Of a stretch of 64,000 bases of DNA, positions 1 to 11,688 are shown piece by piece. The notes below the pieces were generated by a model. The model was not told the DNA's origin, searched no databases, and saw only the letters and a program-made list of their open reading frames with translations. The DNA comes from Silene latifolia (Eukaryota; Streptophyta; Magnoliopsida; Caryophyllales; Caryophyllaceae): contig NC_133537.1 of assembly GCF_048544455.1 (NCBI RefSeq), positions 151,630,058 to 151,694,057 of the forward strand, given 5' to 3'. How positions within the stretch are numbered: the stretch's first letter is position 1; the number at the start of each line of letters is the position of its first letter. The position numbers and the translations under genes are program-made.

Positions 1-118
1 ATTTCGCCTCCCGGAAAGGCAAATACATGGAAATTCGGGTCCCAATATTCAAGACAAGCATCCAAGAAGGGCCTCACTACCTTCACTAGCTTCAAGCTTA
101 TGATTGATCCCAAATTGA
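1..118. other. unassigned flank at window edge
   Basis: No gene or repeat could be assigned to this short stretch. Its last five bases (ATTGA, 114-118) resemble the five bases after the following solo LTR (AGTGA, 1401-1405), so it is probably the left flank of that insertion. Confidence 0.3.
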
Positions 119-1400
119 TGTTGGAGTATGTGTCCTCAACAATAGTGCGATTACATATTTAAATCTCATATAAAAGAATACACAAGCGATGATTCAATAT
201 ATTGTCAACTGATCAACATTAATCGGTAATGATTGGCTGACTAGAGTTTGACGTTACTGCCGTTTGACGGTAGTGATTAGTTGATCCCTTAAGGTCACAC
301 CTATAGGCAATTCCCTTAACTGATAAATTAATTAATCGTATGTCGATACAAATTAATTAAATCCTTAAATTGAATAAATTTTTATCAATGAGTGAGAGTA
401 ATATATCTTATTGTAATTTGATTAAATAAGATTCAATTTAGTAATTAATATGTTATATTACTAGAATTGATTAATGTTTATGAAACATTTGAGATAAGTG
501 TAATTAGTTAGTTAATAATTACAAAATATTGTAGATTATATTAAATAGACTTAATGTGACCCATTTTATATACATGTAATTGTGAATTACTTGTTCATTT
601 GTTAAATATAATTTATTTAATATATAATGATATTTAATTGTTTAAATATGCATTATTATGCCTAATGACGTGTTACCTGTCACATGTCACACAAATTACA
701 AATGACAAATTACAAAGATAAAATGGAGGTCCATTTTATATGTAAAAACCGGTTTTATGGGGCATTGAGGGTAATAATTGTTGTTCTATTTCATGCAAAT
801 AAACACCATAATTCCCCTACATGTGTAGACCCTAGCCTATTATTTTGAGAAGACAAAAAGCAATTGCATAGCCCTATTTTAATATGAAAAAACCGGTCAC
901 CCCCATATTATTAGAATATGTTCTCATTTTATAAGATCATGATCTTTTATGCTTATCTCTCATTCATCTTTTTTTTTTCCTCTCTTCCTTCTTTGATAAA
1001 GTTTACTTTTATGCTTAGAATTTGTTCTAAAATCTAATATCATCATAAGAATACTTTTGTAGTATTAATATTTATATTAGATCTAGAATTTAAGGTTACT
1101 AATATACATTATGTAGTTAATAAGTATATTAGTGTTTTGGGTAAGTCTTGGGTGCAATCAAGAGGAGGATTTCTACTTTGAAATCATGGAGGATCATCCA
1201 TTATTATGAGCTCAAGATCAAGTGTAGGAAGGAGTCCTACACTTGTGCCCATTTTCGTCCTTCCCCTATAAGGAAAAATCTTATTTTTCTCCTTATTTCA
1301 TTTATTTACATATTGCATGAAACTAAATCTATTATTCTAAATTAGTGAGTAATTTATAAACTAATTAGAGGAGTCTAATTAGGGGTTAATGATCCCAATA
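119..1400 (+). mobile_element. diverged solo LTR of a Ty1/copia family
   Basis: The stretch begins TGTTGGAGTATGTGTCC and is collinear with the LTRs of the copia element at 29466-38344. It shares the early 'GTCCTCAACAATAG' block, the 'GATTGGCTGACTAGAGTTTGAC' block and the late 'GGGTAAGTCTTGG' block, and ends near CCCAATA. It is a related subfamily rather than a close copy. No copia internal sequence or tRNA-Met primer site follows. The flanks ATTGA and AGTGA differ at one base, as expected of an aged target duplication. The simplest reading is a solo LTR left by LTR-LTR recombination. The right border is set by alignment only. Confidence 0.7.
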
Positions 1401-2342
1401 AGTGAAAGCACCCATGTCGTGTTTTTCCACATTGGTGAATTCGTTCGTCCACTACTTAATGCGATTTTCAAAGGCATCCATTTTGTGGGAAATTTTGAGA
1501 AATTTATAAGAGATTTTATGGAATAGACGAAGTCTAGAATGAAAGAATTGTGAGAATAGAAGGTCAAATGAGGTCTCTATTTATACTATTCGCTATTGCC
1601 TAATTTCAGCTAAGGACAGACCAACCGGAGAGAAGACGCAACAGTTGCTGCGCCTCTTCGAAGAATCGCAGCTCGTGCTGCGCGTCTTCCCCAGGTCCTT
1701 TTCCTCGTTTGACGGTCGTGGATATTTCCTAATTCCGTTTTAGTTAAAATTTCCTATTCCTATAAGGATTTAATTCGGTAATTCCTTGTAATTGCCAAAT
1801 TTGTGTTTCCTAATCGCTACGGGTTCGCTTTTCGGGGCAAAATCAACATTTTCGCCATATACGCACACTTACTCATTTTTATTTTCTTTTTCTTTTCGGG
1901 GAATAATTTCATTCCCTCTTTTCAAAATATTTCTAATCCACTTAGACATTTCTTTTAATTTCTTTTTTTAGGCGGTAGCCCTCCCTATCGTCCGGTCACG
2001 TCATTTTTGTCCATTTTCGGAGACTTTTTTTCATTTTGTCCATTTTCGGGCCCTTTTTTTCATTTTCGCGCTTATTTAGGTCATTTATCTAAATTAATTC
2101 TTCTTATTATATGTTTCGCTATGTGATTTTCTACGTGAATTTCGGCAGCATGACGGTGCAAACCGCCACATGCCAAGCCTGTTTTTTTTAAGCTAACCTG
2201 CAGATACAGTAAACAGCCAGCAGTAAAGGCACACATGACATCATATATACAACCAAAAAGCAAAGTGTACATCAAAATACGGGCTCCTGCCCAAAGTGAC
2301 ATCAAAAGAAAATGTACAATTGTACAACAAACAGCCAGCTAA
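1401..2342 (-). other. non-coding region with D-like LTR promoter in reverse
   Basis: There is no coding signal. Read on the minus strand it contains TATAAATAGAGACC and, upstream of it, a pair of CGCAGC/GCTGCG inverted repeats (about 1637-1692). This is the same order as in the plus-strand D LTR near 8575-8740, so it is probably a diverged D-type LTR piece in inverse orientation. The part at 1900-2080 is rich in short TTTTCATTTTCG-like runs and holds nothing else recognisable. Confidence 0.4.
1578..1585 (-). promoter_or_regulatory. TATA box (minus strand)
   Basis: TATAAATA on the minus strand is followed by GAGACC, as in the D-family LTR promoter at 8716. Unlike that copy, the 3' half of the small hairpin is missing here. 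Confidence 0.4.
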
Positions 2343-4720
2343 CTAGTCCTGGCGACCCCTCAGCTCAGCTACTATCGCCTCAAGGGCAGCGATCTCAGCG
2401 TCTCTAGCCTCGAGCTCTCGCAACAAGCGGACCGTCTCCTCTTGGGACTGCGCCAGCTCACGCTCCAAGCTACGCTCCCTCTTGACAGAAGAAATGGAGC
2501 AATATTTTACTTCCCTTCACAGAGTTGGTTGTAGTAAAGATAAGAAATAAAGAACGGGTATGGAAGGTTCATACCTGCCTCCCGGAGCCACCTGCAACGA
2601 CCTCAATGGCTGTAGCTCGTAGCCGGTTGGCCATCCTCCGCAGCTCCACGTGCCTGGACGGTGTCACCTTCATTTAAATACAGAAAAGGTTCAAACAAAG
2701 GCATTCATATGTAATCAGGCATAAAAGTACAAAAGACAGCCAAAGCTGGGGGCTTACCCTCCTCACGATGTGCTTCCACTCGTCCAAGCCAGAATTGGTC
2801 ACCACCTCGCTGATGTCCCAGATCTCCGAGATCGTCGTCATGCCCGTCGAGTCAATGTACTCCAGTGTCTCTAGAAAAGCTGGGGGCTCGACGCCCGCCA
2901 CCTCGATCTCCTACAAAACTCAAATGATTCATTATTTTGGTGATCATTCATCATTTATCAGTTTTATCAAAAACAACAAGTGAATATGCTTACCACGATC
3001 GGCCAATAAATTAGCCTTCGACGAACAAACTCGGCGTATTCCTCGTCAGGAAGAAGGTGATCGTCACCACTTGCACCGACCAGGTCAGTCGTCCTCTCAG
3101 CCTCTGAGGGCTCCCTAAACATCGTCTGTGGAGGATTGATGGGAACCATAAAAGTGTCACGGGAGCACTGTCGAGCCAAACGTTCACCCAAGTACCACAC
3201 TGGCTCCATGGGCATCGTCAACAGTAACCGACTCGAACTCCGAGGGCGGAGAACCTCAGCCACAAAAGCAGGAGCTCCAGTGTAGCTCTTCCAAGGCCTA
3301 GGCACCCAATAAGGCAGGAAAACGGGGAGGGGGGGAGGGGGTCTTTCGTATGATCGTCTCTAAGCAAAGAAAAGATATAAAATGAAAATCAATGATATTA
3401 CGCTGTCTAAGCTCAGGGCATTCACGCCCCTCCGATAAATATCGTAAGAAGATCGCTGGGTCTTCCGACGACACATGATCCAATCCCTCACGATGGGGTA
3501 CTCCCTCGGTACGTCCGCCGCCCTCGTGGGTGCGAAGCCAGAAAAGTAGGAGTACACCCACGCCTATAGACAAGATGATAGTGGCTACAACTCATTCTCT
3601 ACAAAAATGATCTTTCATGTTTTCAAAAGAGAGAAGGATAATGACAAAATGATCTTTAATATTTGCAAAAAAGGTTCGTACCTCCAACAGAAGTCCAGGA
3701 CCGACAATGGCGGGAGAAGTCCCCTTCTCCACAACTCTGGATGAACCATGGCCCTCATGTAAAGTGTGAGGACAACCCAGCTAGGAGTAACCCAGTCACA
3801 ACAACGTAGGCTACTCAAGTTAGCAAGAAACAAAAGAAGCTTCATCGACAGCCTCTCCCCTAGTCTCCAAGGTAAATTGAAGACAAGAACCACCACAACC
3901 ACAAGCAAGCCCACTGCTCTGCAGTACAAGTTGGTAGAGGCACCATGCGTCCATCCATCCTCACCCTCGCCGGAACCCTGCCGCCGAAGTAGTCCCTCAC
4001 GTAGGTACTCGGCAACAAACCAGGAACCTGGGCCGCACTTGTAGCCAGGTTCCAGCCGATCAGACTCCTCGCCTCGGCTGAGTCTACTCTCATGGCCGTC
4101 GACGGCCACAACAAAAGCTCTTCTCTACACGGCAGGCCCGAGAGCATGTCGTAGTCCTCCAAGGTGACCCTGATCTATCAAAAAGGCATCAAGAAAGGCT
4201 CGAATTAGGTAAAGGTTTGCCCGAATCTTCCTTTCCTTGATCTCCCTCCAGCCTCGCACCAAGGCACCAATAGCTCCCTACTCGATGATGGCCTGCTCCT
4301 CCTCCGTCAGCTTCCCGAAGGCATCCATCATCGTCGTGTAACCAGAGATAGACCTCATGTTCCCAGCCTCCTGCGTCAATTCAAAAGAAAGTTTTCTTAA
4401 GCGTAGCAAATGACAATAAATAAACAAACAAGGAAATGATAAGGAAATTGGTAAGAAGTAAATGAATTAAGAAATGACAAGTTGACGGCTTACCATACTA
4501 CTCGCCATCCTGTACGACAAGTGGCTCTCCGCTGCCCAAATGAGATGTCTGCCATCTCATTTCTCGGCCCACTCAGGCGCACCTGCGAGCTGGTGGCCAC
4601 CTCATCCCACGTTGGCCTTTCGTGGGGCCTCCTCCTCTAGGTCCTCCTCCATCTCCTGAACGGTAGAAGGCTTGATGTCGGTCTCCATGAAGTCTCTCCC
4701 CGACGTAGAAGAAATATCAT
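2343..4720 (-). pseudogene. antisense plant-mobile-domain-like gene carried by a Tat/Ogre-type element
   Basis: Read on the minus strand, this is a chain of short coding blocks separated by plausible GT-AG introns. Donors are GTAAGC after 'DEWKHIVRR' (near 2755) and after 'YWPIV' (near 2990), and GTATG near 2577. The blocks include 'TTMMDAFGKLTEEEQAII' (about 4240-4370), a central 'VYSYFSGFAPTRAADVPREY' block (about 3408-3560), 'PVWYLGERLARQ' through 'YAEFVRRRLIYWPIV' (2991-3305), and a last exon ending in a charged coiled coil 'SLERELAQSQEETVRLLREL' with stop TAG at 2343-2345. This composition matches the aminotransferase-like plant mobile domain family. Such genes are known as extra antisense ORFs between pol and the 3' LTR of Tat/Ogre elements, and this one sits upstream of a D-family LTR in that position. 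The first block has an early stop (after 'APRKANVG') and frames do not join cleanly, so it looks broken. A captured host gene is the alternative. Confidence 0.6.
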
Positions 4721-5832
4721 CTGCAATCAAACCAAATAAAGCAATGCTAAGAGTGTTTTCAAGCATTTTCAAAACATTTTCAAGCGTTTAACGCGGCATT
4801 TTCGGCCATCTTTGGCCACGCTTTCAAAAGTCAAACCACACATGTGGTAGGATGGGTCAAGGCAGGTCTAAGTTCGAGCCTCATTACGGGTTTGAACCGA
4901 AAATTCGGCAGCATTTTGCTATAATGTCAATTATGCCATATAAAAGTGTCCCAGTGGAGCTGTCACAAATAAAAAATCTAGCATGATAGAAAGTTTACCC
5001 GCTACTCAAGGGTGCCAAAACACCAAGGTTCATCAAAAATGGTCTAGTATAGGGCCATTTTCGAAGGGTTTTACGGTTTAGTAGATAAACCGTCACATTT
5101 CGTCCTCAAATCATTAATAGTTGACGAAAACTCGAAAGGGATATATGGTCGTGTTCCTAGCATGGTCAATTGCTCATTTCTAATGTCAATGTCATGAGGC
5201 AAATTCATCTGGGACGAAAGCTCCAAATTTTTGACATAAGTGGGAATAAAAACCTTAATTTTGGACCCAAAATCAAGCTCAAATGCGAATTAAAGCAAGT
5301 ACAAAATACATACCTTGATGAGTCATGGTTAATTGCGAAATTTGATCAAATTCTTGACGGAATTTGGTTGAGTTTTTATGAAAAAATGAAGCATTTGTGT
5401 TTCGAAATGAAAATGAAACATGACTTAAGTCGGGTTTTTACCTAGACAGGAACATGCTTGGGAAAGGACGCAGCACTAGTTGCGCCTCTTCCAAAGGTCG
5501 CAGCTTTTGCTGCGCCTTTTCCTCAATAAGCTTCATCTAAATTCGTTGAAATTCGTTATAAGTTCGTTATTTGTGGGCCCAGGCTTCATGCACCTTTTCC
5601 TCCACATATGGCTCCGTTTTGGCGTTCTCTTCGTCCGGATCAGCATTTTCTTCAACAGACTACAGACAACCACGACATTTTTTTTCCCGAGAGAATTCAT
5701 GATCACTAAATACAGTTCACGGGCTTCTCCTTTTTATCGGAATGTCGCTTCCGATGACCCGAGCAGATTTTTTTTCCTCAGCGATGCTAAGGACGCGTCG
5801 GTTGTCGATTTCCTCCTCAGCGGTGCCAAGGG
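4226..5832. repeat. tandem segmental duplication, copy 1
   Basis: This 1.6 kb segment recurs almost base for base at 5915-7519. It covers the 5' part of the antisense mobile-domain gene, its upstream non-coding sequence, a pair of CGCAGC...GCTGCG inverted repeats (about 5469-5515) and the first unit of the minisatellite. The copies differ by few substitutions and by a small indel near 4955 (CAGTGGAGCTGTC against CAGGTGGAGTC). Small ORFs inside are repeated in both copies and show no recognisable family. Confidence 0.9.
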
Positions 5833-5914
5833 AAGTCGTCCTCCGTCATTCATTACGTGGTCTAATAATGAACCATTTTGATTAGTTGATAATATTTGTT
5901 GATCAAGGAAAGCC

Positions 5915-7519
5915 TCTTCCTTTCCTTGATCTCCCTCCAGCCTCGCACCAAGGCACCAATAGCTCCCTACTCGATGATGGCCTGCTCCTCCTCCGTCAGC
6001 TTCCCGAAGGCATCCATCATCGTCGTGTAACCAGAGATAGACCTCATGTTCCCAGCCTCCTGCGTCAATTCAAAAGAAAGTTTTCTTAAGCGTAGCAAAT
6101 GACAATAAATAAACAAACAAGGAAATGATAAGGAAATTGGTAAGAAGTAAATGAATTAAGAAATGACAAGTTGACGGCTTACCATACTACTCGCCATCCT
6201 GTACGACAAGTGGCTCTCCGCTGCCCAAATGAGATGTCTGCCATCTCATTTCTCGGCCCACTCAGGCGCACCTGCGAGCTGGTGGCCACCTCATCCCACG
6301 TTGGCCTTTCGTGGGGCCTCCTCCTCTAGGTCCTCCTCCATCTCCTGAACGGTAGAAGGCTTGATGTCGGTCTCCATGAAGTCTCTCCCCGACGTAGAAG
6401 AAATATCATCTGCAATCAAACCAAATAAAGCAATGCTAAGAGTGTTTTCAAGCATTTTCAAAACATTTTCAAGCGTTTAACGCGGCATTTTCGGCCATCT
6501 TTGGCCACGCTTTCAAAAGTCAAACCACACATGTGGTAGGATGGGTCAAGGCAGGTCTAAGTTCGAGCCTCATTACGGGTTTGAACCGAAAATTCGGCAG
6601 CATTTTGCTATAATGTCAATTATGCCATATAAAAGTGTCCCAGGTGGAGTCACAAATAAAAAATCTAGCATGATAGAAAGTTTACCCGCTACTCAAGGGT
6701 GCCAAAACACCAAGGTTCATCAAAAATGGTCTAGTATAGGGCCATTTTCGAAGGGTTTTACGGTTTAGTAGATAAACCGTCACATTTCGTCCTCAAATCA
6801 TTAATAGTTGACGAAAACTCGAAAGGGATATATGGTTGTGTTCCTAGCATGGTCAATTGCTCATTTCTAATGTCAATGTCATGAGGCAAATTCATCTGGG
6901 ACGAAAGCTCCAAATTTTTGACATAAGTGGGAATAAAAACCTTAATTTTGGACCCAAAATCAAGCTCAAATGCGAATTAAAGCAAGTACAAAATACATAC
7001 CTTGATGAGTCATGGTTAATTGCGAAATTTGATCAAATTCTTGACGGAATTTGGTTGAGTTTTTATGAAAAAATGAAGCATTTGTGTTTCGAAATGAAAA
7101 TGAAACATGACTTAAGTCGGGTTTTTACCTAGACAGGAACATGCTTGGGAAAGGACGCAGCACTAGTTGCGCCTCTTCCAAAGGTCGCAGCTTTTGCTGC
7201 GCCTTTTCCTCAATAAGCTTCATCTAAATTCGTTGAAATTCGTTATAAGTTCGTTATTTGTGGGCCCAGGCTTCATGCACCTTTTCCTCCACAAATGGCT
7301 CCGTTTTGGCGTTCTCTTCGTCCGGATCAGCATTTTCTTCAACAGACTACAGACAACCACGACATTTTTTTTCCCGAGAGAATTCATGATCACTAAATAC
7401 AGTTCACGGGCTTCTCCTTTTTATCGGAATGTCGCTTCCGATGACCCGAGCAGATTTTTTTTCATCAGCGATGCTAAGGACGCGTCGGTTGTCGATTTCC
7501 TCCTCAGCGGTGCCAAGGG
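5915..7519. repeat. tandem segmental duplication, copy 2
   Basis: Near-identical second copy of 4226-5832. An 82 bp unrelated stretch (5833-5914) separates the two copies. Here the copy runs on into the full minisatellite. High identity with clean ends suggests a recent duplication after the antisense gene was already in place, so this copy of the gene's 5' exons is certainly not functional. Confidence 0.9.
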
Positions 7520-7814
7520 CGCGCCGTTGTCGATCTATACCTTTATTTTCCTCATCGATGCCAAGGGCGCGTTGTTGTCGATACCTTTATTTTCTTCAAT
7601 GATGCCAAGGGCGTGTCATTGTTGACCTACTATTTTCTCCTCAGCGGTGCCAAGGGCGTGCCGTTGTCGATTTACACCTTTATTTTTCTCAACGATGCCA
7701 GGGCGTGTCGTTGTCGATCTATTATTTCTTCCTCAACAATGCTAAGGGCGCGTTGTTGTCGACTAATTTATTATCTTTCTCTGCAGCGGTGCCAACGGCG
7801 CGCCGTTGTCAACC
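7470..7814. repeat. minisatellite, about eight units of 44-49 bp
   Basis: Units start with G(G/A)TGCCAAGGGCGCG and continue with a TTGTCGAT core and a T-rich tail. Starts lie near 7470, 7509, 7557, 7601, 7646, 7694, 7738 and 7787. The units differ by several bases and by length. An amplified tandem repeat next to the antisense ORF and 3' LTR is a known feature of some Tat-lineage elements (Retand is the classic case). Only one and a partial unit exist in the upstream duplicate (near 5783-5832). Confidence 0.85.
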
Positions 7815-8166
7815 CAGCGTATGATTCTTCCCCGGAAGAGTCATTAATATGTTCCCCAGCGAGAGTTCGTTGTCGCTAAAAGCCCACGTACTTCTAAAAA
7901 ACAAAGTTCGCATGAGACCGACGCAAGCAGGTTCCCCAGGTATGGTTTCTTATTATGGATGACGAGCTTCCTTACGCAGTCTAATGGACTTTAAACGACC
8001 CTCCCCGATAGTCAACAGACTCTAAAATGTTCCCGACGACAGTTCCTTGGCTCAGACCCCTTGAGCAGCCTCGCGTCGCCATAGTCGTTAGGTTGTAATC
8101 TTCGATTGACCTGATGGCTATAATTTGACTATCCCCTTATCCAAGCCTCAGTCAAAGTGGGGGCTC
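7815..8166 (+). other. 3' end of Tat/Ogre-like element D1 with polypurine tract
   Basis: Non-coding sequence leading to a polypurine tract (AAAGTGGGGG at 8154-8163) directly before the LTR start TGCAGATACC at 8167. This layout fixes the plus orientation of the upstream element and makes the following LTR its 3' LTR. No ORF of note. Confidence 0.65.
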
Positions 8167-8715
8167 TGCAGATACCTCATTTCTGCACCTCCCGCCAACC
8201 ACCCACTGATGATTGGGCCGCTTGTTTGATACGCGGAGCGATTTTATGACAGTTTGTCAGTTTATCGACAAGTGATAGCTCAAACACTCGAGTCAACCTC
8301 ATGATCGTCATCTACGTGCCGATACAGTCGTTTTGACAGTAGTTAGAGTTCATTTGGAGTCCTGGTCAAAAACCGCTTCATTTTCTAAAAACCGTTTAAA
8401 TGCCGAGTCGGAATGTTCTAGAATTCTCTGGATATTTATTCCTAATTAAATTTAATATTTTTTAAGGAAATATGTTCCGCATATTGTGTTTCACGGAATA
8501 AGGAAGTGTATATCTACCGAAATTCCATAAAAAACGCGAAAATCTTTCTTGCTGAGGAGGAAACCTCTGGGAAATGATGCAGCAGGTGTCACGCCTCTTC
8601 CAAGGGTCGCAGTGGCTGTTGCGCCTCTTCCCCAGCCCTCTTTCCTTGCTTTCCCAAATATTTCCGTGATTTGTTTCCGTATTCGTGTCATTCCTAAACT
8701 TCTTCGTGTGTTTAG

Positions 8716-8738
8716 TATAAATAGAGACCTTCGGTCTC
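8716..8738 (+). promoter_or_regulatory. LTR TATA box plus hairpin
   Basis: TATAAATA (8716-8723) is followed at once by GAGACC-TTC-GGTCTC (8724-8738), a perfect 6 bp inverted repeat with a 3-base loop. In the two right-hand LTR units the same place reads GAGGCC-TTC-GGCCTC, so one pair changed from A-T to G-C on both arms. Confidence 0.75.
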
Positions 8739-9720
8739 CATATTTGGCACGCGAGTGTTCCGCCCCATATTTCTCTCTCTTTGCATTCTAGACTACGCTT
8801 TTGCTTTCAACGCCTACGTGCTTGATAAATCGACCACATACATCAGATCATTCTGAGTCCCAGTCACGTTGCATAGGCCGGCCAATTTGACCAACTCCAC
8901 TTAATCAATCTAATCAATCTTTTTAAATCCTTTAACAAGCACACTTTCCATTCATATTCGAGTCGAGCAATCACTAAACGAAAACTTTAGTCAATCTCGT
9001 TTCGTCAAACATGTAAGTATGAGGGTGTAAACCCCATTTATTTATTTTACTTTTTATTTTGTATCATCTAATGTAAGGTCTATATCAAAAGCACGCTCAA
9101 AACTGTCTTAAAATTCCATCTTTTAAAACCGTTTTCACAAAACAGCAAAGGTCTGACGTCGAGAAGAAACGCAGCAGCAGATGCACCTCTTCGAAGGGTC
9201 GCAGCATCTGATGCGCCTCTTCCAGAGGCTACCGCTGCTCCTGCTCTTCTTCTTCCTCGGCCTTCTGCAATTTTCTATTTTTCTTATTTCTTTCGTTTTT
9301 CTTCGTTTTCTTCATCATGTCAGTGCATAAATCATGTTAATAATTCCATTCTAATTTTAACGCATAATTCGACACAAATCCCTTATAATCCAATATTTGC
9401 GAGTTTTCAACGTCTATGCAAACCTAGATTCTAGAGGTTCGATTTTCTCATATCATTCTCTGGAATTCGTCTTTTGTACATAGTTTTCTTTATTTGATTT
9501 CAGTTTTACAAATTCAATTACGCTTTCAAGTTCAAAGTTTTGTTTTGTTGTGTTTCCAACACGAATTCATCGTAATAGTGTAAATCGCTGTAAATTCTCG
9601 TCTTTAATTCGTTTTATGGCGGTTCTACATGTATATAACCTGTTAAGTCACTTCTACTTGAGTCTAATATCAATAATCGATCTTAAATTACCAATGAACA
9701 ATAAAAATCCCCGGTTCGTA

Positions 9721-9725
9721 CTTCA
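9721..9725. repeat. target-site duplication of element C
   Basis: CTTCA here and CTTTA at 53015-53019 flank element C. The sister copy at 56676-56680 keeps CTTCA, so the mismatch arose after insertion. Confidence 0.85.
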
Positions 9726-11688
9726 TGATGAAGCGTGTCGTTGTACGCCCTCAAACACATTTATACCCAACTACTAGCATAGCAAGCAAGTCGGGGTCGA
9801 TCCACGGAACGGGAATACTCAAATTGTTCAATCTAATCGTAGTTGCACTTAGGGTCGTCACAATTTAAATGGGTTGATTGATTCTAAACTAATGAAAGCA
9901 ATAAGGTAAAATAAGGTAAAATAAGCAATAAATAAAAGGATGTAAACAAATAATAAAGGGATACTAGGATATCATGGGATCATAGGGGAATCATGGTAAG
10001 ATAGCATAAATGAGTTATATTGATGCAAGCAATTTATTATAGTTGGATTTAAGTTAGTTCATGTCATATAGTTCATAAGAAGATTTGGGTCCCGGAGCCG
10101 AGTCATTTCTGACTTTACAACACCTACAAGTCGAAATAATTCTTCCTATTAGACTACATGCATGATAAACCAATTCCTAGGGAAACTTACATCTCGGAGC
10201 TAAGTCGGTTAAGACTTTACAACACCTACAAATCGACTTGGGTTTTCCCTACTCAACAATATGCAAGGCCTAACAAGGCTTGAGTTAGTTTATATCTTTC
10301 AATCCTTATTGAATAGATAAGAGATGGGTAAAAAATGCACGGTTTCATAGTCTAGCATTTCATCAAACATGACATGTGCATAAGTTGAAGAACATTAAGC
10401 AAGCATTTATATGAACTCATTAAGGATAAATCTATCCCATGATTAACTCCCCTAATCCCCCACTAATCCTAGTTAAGTAACTACTCACTTATTATCATGG
10501 AAAACATGTCATCAATGGTGTCAATCATCACAACAAGTATAAACATGAAAAAAGAGTGAAGAAATAAGCAATAAAGAGTAAAGAGTAAAGGAATTATACC
10601 AAACTTAAGATGAACAATTGGAAAGGAAAGAATAATAGAATAAAACTTGATTGATTGATGAAGAGTTGTCAATTCTCCAATAATAACCCAATTAATCTTC
10701 AATTACCCAATAATAAATAAGAATGCTTGAACAATAATTAAGGAAAGATTAATGCGTAATTTTGTGCAATGATTGAGATTAATCTATTCTATCTACTCCT
10801 AATCTAATCTAAGAGAGCTTGATTTAATCTAAGAAAACTTGGTAATTAGCTAGGTAATACAATGGAGTATATATAGTGGTACATCATTAGGTTAAGCAAG
10901 GGTAGATTAGTAAATAAATTATTTAAGTGTTGAATAAATCTTTGCAAGTCCCGAGGGACATGCGTGGATCATGTAGCATCTCCCAAGTAAATCCGCGCAT
11001 CCTAGCCTAAAGTACGCTTGGTTCTGTAAAGGGATCCGCTCAGGCTGGTATCGGGACGCCCGGATCCAAGGCCTGGGACGCGCGCCTTGAGCTCGGGACG
11101 CTTGGATCCTGGGACAGGGTTTTTCTCTCATTCTTGGCTATCTACCAATCCGCTCGTCCTGGCTTGGAGACGCCCGTCCTGAGCTCATGACGCTCGGATC
11201 ATAGGTCAGCTTGTCTATTTGAGCTCGGATTGTAAAACGGACGTCATTCCCTCACCCGGACTCCTATTAGAGTGATTCAAAAGCCTAGACCACTTGATTT
11301 TCGACGCCGTTTCATCTATCATAGTTTCGCGGCCAAACAAGCAACTCTTGGTTTGTTTCCAAGCAAATTTCTCTTGTAATGGCTTCCTTCTCGTCATCCT
11401 TGCTTTTAAGCCTATCATCCTTCTATATATACTCTTTATTCCTACATCCTTGGTTATCATTCTTGTCTCCTCTTCATACTAGTTCATCCAAGATCATCAA
11501 GAAGCTTCCGAATATGCGCAAGAGATGGGAATTCCGCCTCATTATCTTCTTTCCTACAAGACATATAGAATGCAATAGGAAAGCAAAATAGGAAGGAATG
11601 GACGGATAAAATGGTCATGAAATGCTATATAAGTATGCAAAATGGGTTCAATTAGGGGACTAAATGTGCGCAATTAAGAATCACATCA
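9726..11688 (-). repeat. element C LTR, left (3' LTR)
   Basis: Collinear with 51042-53014. It contains the block 'GGGTCCCGGAGCCGAGTC ... ACAACACCTACAAGTCGA' that is also found in the A/B LTRs, so the two families are related. A cluster of GACGCCCG/GGATCC motifs lies at 11034-11205. Small ORFs inside (for example 10481-10702) recur in the other LTR and are not considered genes. Confidence 0.9.

Larger units (their letters stand above)
8167..9725 (+). repeat. LTR of Tat/Ogre-like element D, first part
   Basis: The LTR starts TGCAGATACC after a polypurine tract and contains a TATA box with a small hairpin (8716). Two pairs of CGCAGC-type inverted repeats lie near 8578-8630 and 9171-9220. It is broken at 9725 by element C and resumes at 53015. 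The uninterrupted equivalent of the break exists in the sister units at about 54877-54900 and 58555-58575, where '...TGACTTCACAGA...' runs straight through, confirming the insertion point. Confidence 0.8.

Noticed and set aside
5170..5881. 91- and 133-residue ORFs repeated at 6857-7625
   Set aside because: Identical copies come from the tandem duplication. They show no family resemblance and overlap the CGCAGC inverted repeats and minisatellite, so coding is not supported.
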